A DNA stretch of 5,933 nucleotides from Microcaldota archaeon. GTDB taxonomy: Archaea > Micrarchaeota > Micrarchaeia > Micrarchaeales > Micrarchaeaceae. The translations under genes were made by a program, and so were the position numbers. Under the pieces are notes generated by a model. It was not told the origin of the DNA, ran no database searches, and was given only the letters and a program-made list of their open reading frames with translations. Position 1 is the stretch's first letter; every line of letters begins with the position of its first letter. Location: positions 1 through 5,933 of the forward strand of contig JAGWFU010000032.1 in the NCBI GenBank assembly GCA_028867845.1, given 5' to 3'. Below, one piece after another: positions 1 to 4,355 of this stretch.

Positions 1-725
1 GGAAGCCAGCAACATTCTACCATCCAGACTTCGTGAAGATTATCGCTGAGGCTACTAATAGAATCAAACCTGCCCCAAAAGGATGGCTTACCGTTAATGA
101 TATTAAAGCTAAGACAGGTAGGGCTTGGTCTGTGATAAAATCACTTATCGAAAAACACCAAGATAAACTGAAGAATTACTCTGGATGGAGTGGAATTTAC
201 ATGACTAAATCAAATAGGCCAACAACATTCTACCATCCAGACTTTGTGGATTTTATAGCTGATGAAGCTAACAGATTTAAACCTGCTCCGGAAGGATGGA
301 TTAGTGGTAGGGGGATCAAGAATAAAGCTGGCAGGGCTCAATCTGTTATAAAGCTATTAATTGAAAGCCACCAAAAGGAGCTGAAAGATCATACCGGGTG
401 GAGTGGAATTTACTTAGACGATACGGGAAAACCAAGAATGTTCTACCACCCAGACTTCGTGGGGATTATTGTAGAAGAAGCTAAAGCTGTAAAATCAGCG
501 CCACAAGGGTGGATGAACCAAAGGGAGATTATAGCTAAAGCCAATAGCTTCCAAGAAAAAATAAGACGACTCATCAGGGAGCACACAAATTTGTTAGATA
601 ACAACCCTAGCTGGAGTGCAGTTTACTCAAGCAAAGTAGGGAAACCAATAACGTTCTACCATCCTGACTTTGTGAAGATTATTGAGTCAGAAGCTAAAAA
701 GCGCCAACTTCACCTCAGGAAATAA
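1..725 (+). CDS. Tandem 71-residue repeat protein, N-terminus off the left edge (function unknown)
   Basis: The reading frame is open from the window edge (first full codon at base 3) to TAA at 723-725, so this is a 3' fragment of about 240 codons. A GTG at 33 could be taken as a start, but it encodes the final Val of a conserved FYHPDFV block and the frame before it reads KPATFYHPDF, matching later repeats; the true start is upstream. The protein is three complete 71-residue repeats plus a partial one at each end. Each has an AP-x-GW turn, two predicted helices with I/L heptad-like spacing and LIxxH, a WSxxY strand, then P-x-x-FYHPDFV. This order (GW, helix, helix, beta hairpin) resembles a winged helix-turn-helix, so a DNA-binding or adaptor role is possible but inferred. 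There is no signal peptide or membrane segment in the visible part. Hand counts of sample lines give about 40% G+C against about 58% in the EF-1A gene, suggesting a different history. I do not recognise the family. Confidence 0.85.
   Translation, partial: KPATFYHPDFVKIIAEATNRIKPAPKGWLTVNDIKAKTGRAWSVIKSLIEKHQDKLKNYSGWSGIYMTKSNRPTTFYHPDFVDFIADEANRFKPAPEGWISGRGIKNKAGRAQSVIKLLIESHQKELKDHTGWSGIYLDDTGKPRMFYHPDFVGIIVEEAKAVKSAPQGWMNQREIIAKANSFQEKIRRLIREHTNLLDNNPSWSAVYSSKVGKPITFYHPDFVKIIESEAKKRQLHLRK
36..674 (+). repeat. Three in-frame 213-bp tandem repeats inside the repeat-protein gene
   Basis: The FYHPDFV block begins at bases 15, 228, 441 and 654, an exact spacing of 213 bp (71 codons) each time. 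Complete units are 36-248, 249-461 and 462-674; 3-35 is the end of an earlier unit and 675-722 the start of a further one that stops after KIIESEAKKRQ. By eye, units 1 and 2 agree at about 41 of 71 residues. Unit 3 is more divergent, but all three share about 24 positions, including AP, GW, LI, H, WS, Y, P and the whole FYHPDFV block. No indels have accumulated, which argues that each unit is a folded module of fixed length. Confidence 0.95.
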
Positions 726-750
726 TATTGATTGAAAGGAAGCCCATTAA

Positions 751-767
751 GGAAGGAACAACCTTCC
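751..767 (+). terminator. Possible hairpin terminator after the repeat-protein gene
   Basis: GGAAGG (751-756) and CCTTCC (762-767) are a perfect 6-bp inverted repeat with a 5-nt loop, 25 nt after the stop codon of the repeat gene. No T-run follows directly; the nearest is TTTTT at 808-812. Archaeal termination depends mainly on T-rich tracts, so the hairpin may be only an mRNA 3'-end structure. Confidence 0.25.
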
Positions 768-807
768 ACCCACCCATTTACCGCATTAACGTCAAGGGAC
801 AGATAGC

Positions 808-815
808 TTTTTATA
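808..815 (+). promoter_or_regulatory. Candidate TATA box (box A) for the EF-1A cluster
   Basis: TTTTTATA fits the archaeal box A pattern and is preceded by a purine-rich stretch (GGGACAGATAG) that could serve as a BRE. A start site about 25 nt downstream would fall near 837-842 and give a leader of about 100 nt before the EF-1A ATG. The element is bracketed by ATTAACG (785-791) and CGTTAAT (824-830). The match is by eye, and the same T-run could instead end transcripts of the upstream gene. A weaker alternative, TTTTACAT at 903-910, would give a near-leaderless message. Confidence 0.35.
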
Positions 816-931
816 CCTTTTACCGTTAATAATACTGTTAATCAGGCTTTCTTTTCCAAGCTTGCAGTCAGCGGTACATGCGGTTTCAACAAGAAAAGTC
901 GATTTTACATTATCATCCATTACGTTATATC

Positions 932-936
932 GGTGA
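932..936 (+). promoter_or_regulatory. Ribosome binding site of the EF-1A gene
   Basis: GGTGA lies 5 nt before the ATG at 942 and is complementary to the UCACC of the 16S rRNA 3' end. It supports this ATG over the in-frame ATG at 960 (Met7). Confidence 0.75.
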
Positions 937-941
937 AATAG

Positions 942-2213
942 ATGGCAGACAAACCACACATGAATCTGATCTGTATCGGACACGTCGACCACGGAAAGTC
1001 GACGACAGTAGGCAGGCTTCTCTACGAGGCTGGCGCGATAACCGACAGGGACATCGCCAGGTTCAAGGAGATGACCCAGCAGTACAACAGGCCTACCTTC
1101 GAGTTCGCGTTCGTGATGGACCAGCTCAAGGAGGAGCGAGAGCGTGGTATCACAATCGACATAGCCCATAAGGAGTTCTCCACCCAGAAGTACTTCTTCA
1201 CGATAATCGACGCCCCTGGACACAGGGACTTCGTAAAGAACATGATTACGGGCGCCAGCCAGGCCGACGCCGCAGTCCTCGTAGTGAGCGCTGCAGAGGG
1301 AATAAAGCCCCAGACCAGGGAGCACGCCATACTCATCAGCGTTCTCGGCGTTCCCCAGCTGATAGTCGCGATCAACAAGATGGACGCGGTCAACTTCGAG
1401 CAGGCCAAGTTCGAGGCGGTCAAGAAGGAGGTCTACGACATGCTCAAGTCCCTTGGCTTCAAGGTCGACAACATACTGTTCGTGCCTTACTCGGCTCTTG
1501 AGGGTTCCAATGCAGGAAAGAAGAGCGACAAGCTGCCGTGGTACACCGGTCCGCCGCTCCTTGGCGCGCTCGACACGCTGACTCTGCCGAAGAAGCCAAC
1601 AGACAAGGCTCTCCGTCTGCCGATCCAGGACGTGTTCAGCATATCCGGATTCGGAACGGTCCCCGTAGGCAGGGTTGAGACCGGAATAGTCAAGGTCGGC
1701 GACCCGGTCATAATAATGCCCGCTGGCGTGAAGACAGAGGTGAAGAGCATCGAGATGCACCACCAGCAGATGCAGCAGGCCGAGCCCGGAGACAACATCG
1801 GGTTCAACGTCAAGAACGTCGAGAGGAAGGACATAAAGCGTGGAGACGTGATCGGCCCTACGAGCAACCCTCCTACCGTGGCTACTGAGTTCACGGCCCA
1901 GATGATAGTGCTGCACCACCAGAACGTGATAGCGAAGGGCTACACACCGGTGTTCCACATACACACCGCTCAGCTGGCGTGCACGATCACCGAGATACTC
2001 GAGAAGAAGGACCCGAAGTCGGGCCAAACTCTGGAGAAGAACCCTGAGACGATAAAGACCGGCGACGTTGCCATCGTGAAGATAAAGCCGACGAAGCCGA
2101 TATGCATCGAGAAGTTCGCCGATTTCCCTCAACTGGGAAGGTTCGCCGTGAGGGACATGGGAGAGACGGTCGGGGCAGGAGTAATACTCGACATAGTCGC
2201 AAGGCAGCAGTGA
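942..2213 (+). CDS. tuf: Translation elongation factor 1A (aEF-1A), complete
   Basis: This 423-residue GTPase carries aminoacyl-tRNA to the ribosomal A site in the cytoplasm. All G motifs are visible: G1 GHVDHGKS at 13-20, switch I ERERGIT around 65-71, G3 DAPGH at 90-94, G4 NKMD at 145-148 and a G5-like YSAL at 183-186, where many archaeal homologues read ISA. The two beta-barrel domains follow, with the barrel 2 signature FSISGFGTVPVGRVETG and the C-terminal GRFAVRDMGETVGAG. Length fits archaeal EF-1A (about 420-435), and the GHVDHGKST plus long switch I insertion set it apart from bacterial EF-Tu. The start is supported by GGTGA at 932-936. Only 3 nt separate its stop from the GTG that may start uS10, as at the end of archaeal str operons. 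Codon use favours AGG for Arg and ATA/ATC for Ile. It is the first gene of the visible cluster and probably has its own promoter in the 216-bp spacer. Confidence 0.98.
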   Translation: MADKPHMNLICIGHVDHGKSTTVGRLLYEAGAITDRDIARFKEMTQQYNRPTFEFAFVMDQLKEERERGITIDIAHKEFSTQKYFFTIIDAPGHRDFVKNMITGASQADAAVLVVSAAEGIKPQTREHAILISVLGVPQLIVAINKMDAVNFEQAKFEAVKKEVYDMLKSLGFKVDNILFVPYSALEGSNAGKKSDKLPWYTGPPLLGALDTLTLPKKPTDKALRLPIQDVFSISGFGTVPVGRVETGIVKVGDPVIIMPAGVKTEVKSIEMHHQQMQQAEPGDNIGFNVKNVERKDIKRGDVIGPTSNPPTVATEFTAQMIVLHHQNVIAKGYTPVFHIHTAQLACTITEILEKKDPKSGQTLEKNPETIKTGDVAIVKIKPTKPICIEKFADFPQLGRFAVRDMGETVGAGVILDIVARQQ

Positions 2214-2216
2214 TCG

Positions 2217-2534
2217 GTGCATAGATTGTCAAAAGCCATAATAAAGCTCGTCAGCACCGTAGCGAAGGACGTGGTCTCGATTGCGGACCAGATAAAGTCC
2301 ATTGCCGCGTCGATCAACGTCAAGTCGGAGGGGCCGATACCCCTGCCGACGAAGACGATCTCCCAGACCACGAGGAAGACACCTTGCGGCGACGGGAGCC
2401 ACACCTACGAGAAGTGGGAGATGAGGATCCACAAGAGGCTCATCATAATCGACGGCAGCGAGCCCGCCCTCAGGCAGATAATGAGGATAAAGGTTCCCGA
2501 CACGGTGCACATCGAGATCAGCCTCGCTGGCTAA
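2217..2534 (+). CDS. rps10: Small ribosomal subunit protein uS10, archaeal type
   Basis: uS10 is a structural protein of the head of the 30S subunit. Family signatures are GPIPLPTK at residues 39-46, TRKTPCGDG at 52-60, WEMRIHKRL at 67-75 and ALRQIMRI at 84-91, and the chain ends with the usual strand (VHIEI). The GTG at 2217 gives 105 residues. An in-frame TTG at 2226 gives 102 residues starting MSKAIIKLVST, which aligns better with archaeal uS10 N-termini. GTGATC (2210-2215) and GGTG (2216-2219) sit too close to the GTG but at suitable spacing for the TTG, so the TTG is a serious alternative. The gene follows EF-1A directly, with the candidate ribosome binding site overlapping the EF-1A stop, so translation is probably coupled. 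This EF-1A/uS10 pairing is conserved widely in archaea. Confidence 0.97.
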   Translation: MHRLSKAIIKLVSTVAKDVVSIADQIKSIAASINVKSEGPIPLPTKTISQTTRKTPCGDGSHTYEKWEMRIHKRLIIIDGSEPALRQIMRIKVPDTVHIEISLAG

Positions 2535-2554
2535 TCTTCCCACGCAGTGATGCG

Positions 2555-3106
2555 ATGAAGAACAAGACCAGAGCCCCGGCGCTGGGCAGGGACCGCGAGG
2601 TGCTTAAGGAAAAATCCGCCGAGTCGCTAGACTCCAGGATACAGTCCTATCTCCTTGAGCGTAACCACGGCCTCAACTTCAAGCTCGACGACAAGCTCTT
2701 TTTATCGTGGCTCAGGCGTGACCGCGCAATCATACTGAGCAACGACATGACTAATGGCGAAAGCAGGAACATTGACACTCTCCGCGAGCTCAGGGCGATC
2801 CACTCCCCCGACTTCGGCAATGCCAGGTCCATCATCATAAGCACGGGCAGCAAGGTGGCGAACAAGAAGTTCTCGGTGGCGGAGATGCTCGGCATGCAGC
2901 GCCCCGGCCTGCTTGTCTACATGGAGGCCGAGAAGGCAAAGGCGGTCGAGCTGCTGTCGCACATAATGACCCTCAAGTGGGGCTCGCTCGACAGGATACG
3001 CAAGATCTACATCAGCAGGTGGCTCAGCTCCAACGGCTTCTACACAAAGGAAGAGCTCGAGGCGAAGATGCCCTCCCACAAGCAGAGCTCGTTCAGGTTC
3101 TCCTAG
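2555..3106 (+). CDS. Unrecognised 183-residue protein, third gene of the EF-1A/uS10 cluster
   Basis: I do not recognise this protein. The open frame extends upstream to 2384, but that part only shadows uS10 in another frame. The ATG at 2555 has GTGAT (2547-2551) 3 nt before it, and the gap to the uS10 stop is 20 nt, so co-transcription is likely. G+C and codon use match EF-1A and uS10, which supports a real resident gene. The N-terminal third is charged and probably helical (LKEKSAESLDSRIQSYLLER at 17-36). A hydrophobic strand, SIIIS at 92-96, is followed by KKFSVAEMLGMQRPGLLVYM (104-123) and a helix-rich C-terminus with basic patches (SLDRIRKIYISRW at 144-156), ending in a Ser/Phe/Arg-rich tail. 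It has no cysteine, no signal peptide and no clear membrane segment. A cytoplasmic protein, perhaps linked to translation through its operon, is inference from position only. Its TAG stop lies 5 nt from the end of the convergent SAM synthetase gene. Confidence 0.82.
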   Translation: MKNKTRAPALGRDREVLKEKSAESLDSRIQSYLLERNHGLNFKLDDKLFLSWLRRDRAIILSNDMTNGESRNIDTLRELRAIHSPDFGNARSIIISTGSKVANKKFSVAEMLGMQRPGLLVYMEAEKAKAVELLSHIMTLKWGSLDRIRKIYISRWLSSNGFYTKEELEAKMPSHKQSSFRFS

Positions 3107-3118
3107 CGGGCTCAGAAC
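3097..3118. terminator. Possible stem-loop shared by two convergent genes
   Basis: GTTCT (3097-3101) and AGAAC (3114-3118) form a 5-bp inverted repeat around a 12-nt loop that contains the stop codon of the plus-strand gene and part of that of the minus-strand gene. There is no T-rich tract nearby on either strand. The stem is short, so this is only a candidate 3'-end structure. Confidence 0.2.
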
Positions 3119-4311
3119 ACCTCGTGCTCGCCGTTGATTATCTCCTGCGTCAGGTAGGCGAGGTTCTCCAGCCCGTTGTTGGCCACCTCCTTTATCTTGT
3201 TCGCCACTGCGTCGAAATTCTCTCCCTTCCTCATCACGACCTCTACGCAGAGGCTCTTTGGGTCGGCCACGCTCCTCCCTATCTGGGACACTATGTAAAC
3301 CCTGCAGTCCTCGACCTGCGGGTACAGCTTGGCTATGTCCGTGGCTATCTCCTTCGCCAGTATGTTGTATATCTTACCGACGTGGCTGATTGGGTTCTTT
3401 CCCGCCGCCGCCTCCAGGCTCATGTTCCTGAACGGCGTGATTAGGCCGTTGACCCTGTTGCCCCTGCCTACTGATCCGTCGTCTCCAGCCTCGCAGCTCA
3501 AGCCTGTCTTGGTGAGGTAGACCTCTCCCTTCTCCACATCGTCTCCTGTGTTGACGAAGACCTCCACCTCCCTCTTGGTTATCGTCTTTGCGAACTCCTT
3601 CACGTCCGCTGCTATAGCCTTTTCCTTCTCCACGTAGTCCTTCACGTCCTTGACCTCTTGGGCCACGAACGCTATCGCTATCGTGAGGCTTATCTTGTTG
3701 CCCTCCCTCACTGCCATGACCTTCACGTCCTCCCCAACCGCGGGTATCTTCTTCTTGTACTCTCCGCTGTTGAGCATGTGTTCGGTCTCCAATGTCAGCC
3801 TCTCTGTCTCTGAGAACGGCGCGAATCCTATTCCGAACGATGTGTCGTTCGCCAACGGGACGTCGCTGCTCCTCTCGTAGACCTGGTTGAGGTCCGCCGA
3901 GACGTCGTCTATCTTCGTGTTTATTATGAGCTCGTTGTCCACGTCCAGGTACCTCGTGTGCTCCCTCAGGTACTGCCTCGTGGTCTTTATAGCTATCTCG
4001 TCCACTGGAATCTTTATTCCGTTGAACTCCTTCACAGCCCTGCCCGCCACTATTACCTCTATTGGTCTGAGTATCTTTCCGCTTCCGAACGTCGCCTCGG
4101 ACTTGCCTCCGACTATCAGTCCCTTGTCGACGTTGTGGTGGAGCACCCTCCCTGCCGCCTCAATGTAGGCCTTCGAGAGCTCTATGCTCACCCTGTCGCA
4201 GATTCCGTCAATCAGGCTGTCTGGATGCCCAATCCCCTTCCTCTCCACGAACTCTATTGCCTGTTCCTCCACCGGTATCGATTCCTTGTTGACTACGCTT
4301 ATGTTTGACAT
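3112..4311 (-). CDS. mat: S-adenosylmethionine synthetase (methionine adenosyltransferase), archaeal type
   Basis: The enzyme makes S-adenosylmethionine, phosphate and diphosphate from methionine and ATP in the cytoplasm. At 399 residues it has the usual length of the archaeal family (around 400), whose sequence is very different from bacterial and eukaryotic MetK. Recognised blocks are ERKGIGHPDS at 23-32 (His29 and Asp31 in the nucleotide-site motif), HHNVDKG at 58-64, GGKSEATFGSG at 68-78, GDDGSVGRGNRVNGL at 276-290, NMSLEAAAGKNPISHVGKIY starting at 296, and QIGRSVADP at 343-351. These cover the N-terminal ATP/methionine region and the C-terminal glycine-rich loop, so it looks complete and active. 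The ATG has a strong AGGAGGT 7 nt upstream, inside the loop of a short hairpin. The gene follows aIF5B by 44 nt on the same strand and is probably co-transcribed with it, although an A+T-rich stretch at 4356-4368 could be a separate weak promoter. Confidence 0.98.
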   Translation of the reverse strand: MSNISVVNKESIPVEEQAIEFVERKGIGHPDSLIDGICDRVSIELSKAYIEAAGRVLHHNVDKGLIVGGKSEATFGSGKILRPIEVIVAGRAVKEFNGIKIPVDEIAIKTTRQYLREHTRYLDVDNELIINTKIDDVSADLNQVYERSSDVPLANDTSFGIGFAPFSETERLTLETEHMLNSGEYKKKIPAVGEDVKVMAVREGNKISLTIAIAFVAQEVKDVKDYVEKEKAIAADVKEFAKTITKREVEVFVNTGDDVEKGEVYLTKTGLSCEAGDDGSVGRGNRVNGLITPFRNMSLEAAAGKNPISHVGKIYNILAKEIATDIAKLYPQVEDCRVYIVSQIGRSVADPKSLCVEVVMRKGENFDAVANKIKEVANNGLENLAYLTQEIINGEHEVF

Positions 4312-4340
4312 ACTGATTACCTCCTTGCTTTTTATCAGTA
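4311..4340 (-). promoter_or_regulatory. Stem-loop exposing the SAM synthetase ribosome binding site in its loop
   Basis: TACTGAT (plus-strand 4311-4317) and ATCAGTA (4334-4340) are a perfect 7-bp inverted repeat. In the mRNA the arms UACUGAU and AUCAGUA enclose a 16-nt loop carrying AGGAGGU (complement of 4319-4325), and the A of the AUG is the last base of the 3' arm. The Shine-Dalgarno match is clear. The hairpin is A/U-rich with two G-C pairs, so its stability, especially in a thermophile, is uncertain. It resembles none of the SAM riboswitch classes I know; a translational control role is inference. Confidence 0.5.
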
Positions 4341-4355
4341 GAAGATTGAACTCAG

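Larger units (their letters stand above)
726..941. other. Non-coding spacer between the repeat gene and the EF-1A gene
   Basis: This A+T-rich 216-bp stretch holds no convincing gene on either strand. Besides the hairpin at 751-767 and the TATA-like element at 808-815, it contains three GTTAAT-type words (785-790 inverted, 825-830 and 837-842 direct), an 8-bp palindrome CAAGCTTG at 857-864, and a CTTTTC/GAAAAG inverted pair (851-856, 893-898). No tRNA cloverleaf is evident. Confidence 0.6.

Noticed and set aside
33..35. GTG as the start of the repeat protein
   Set aside because: It encodes the last Val of the conserved FYHPDFV block, and the same frame continues upstream with matching repeat sequence to the window edge.
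1..725. CRISPR-like array suggested by regular repeats
   Set aside because: The 213-bp period is in frame, the units are diverged at DNA level and fully coding, and there are no short identical repeats with unrelated spacers.
924..930. GTTATAT as an EF-1A TATA box
   Set aside because: It is only 12-18 nt before the ATG and next to the ribosome binding site, which is too close for a promoter giving an mRNA with that site.
878..1171. 97-codon plus-strand frame in the EF-1A leader and N-terminal region
   Set aside because: Most of it overlaps EF-1A in another frame, and its translation (Arg/Gln-rich) shows no recognisable feature.
792..2222. 476-codon open frame on the minus strand across the whole EF-1A gene
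   Set aside because: It is the antisense shadow of a G+C-rich gene; the translation is skewed to Leu, Arg, Val, His and Tyr with no family motif, while EF-1A is certain.
2384..2554. N-terminal extension of the unknown gene into uS10
   Set aside because: This portion is an out-of-frame reading of uS10, rich in Arg, His, Asp and Pro; the ATG at 2555 has a suitable ribosome binding site.
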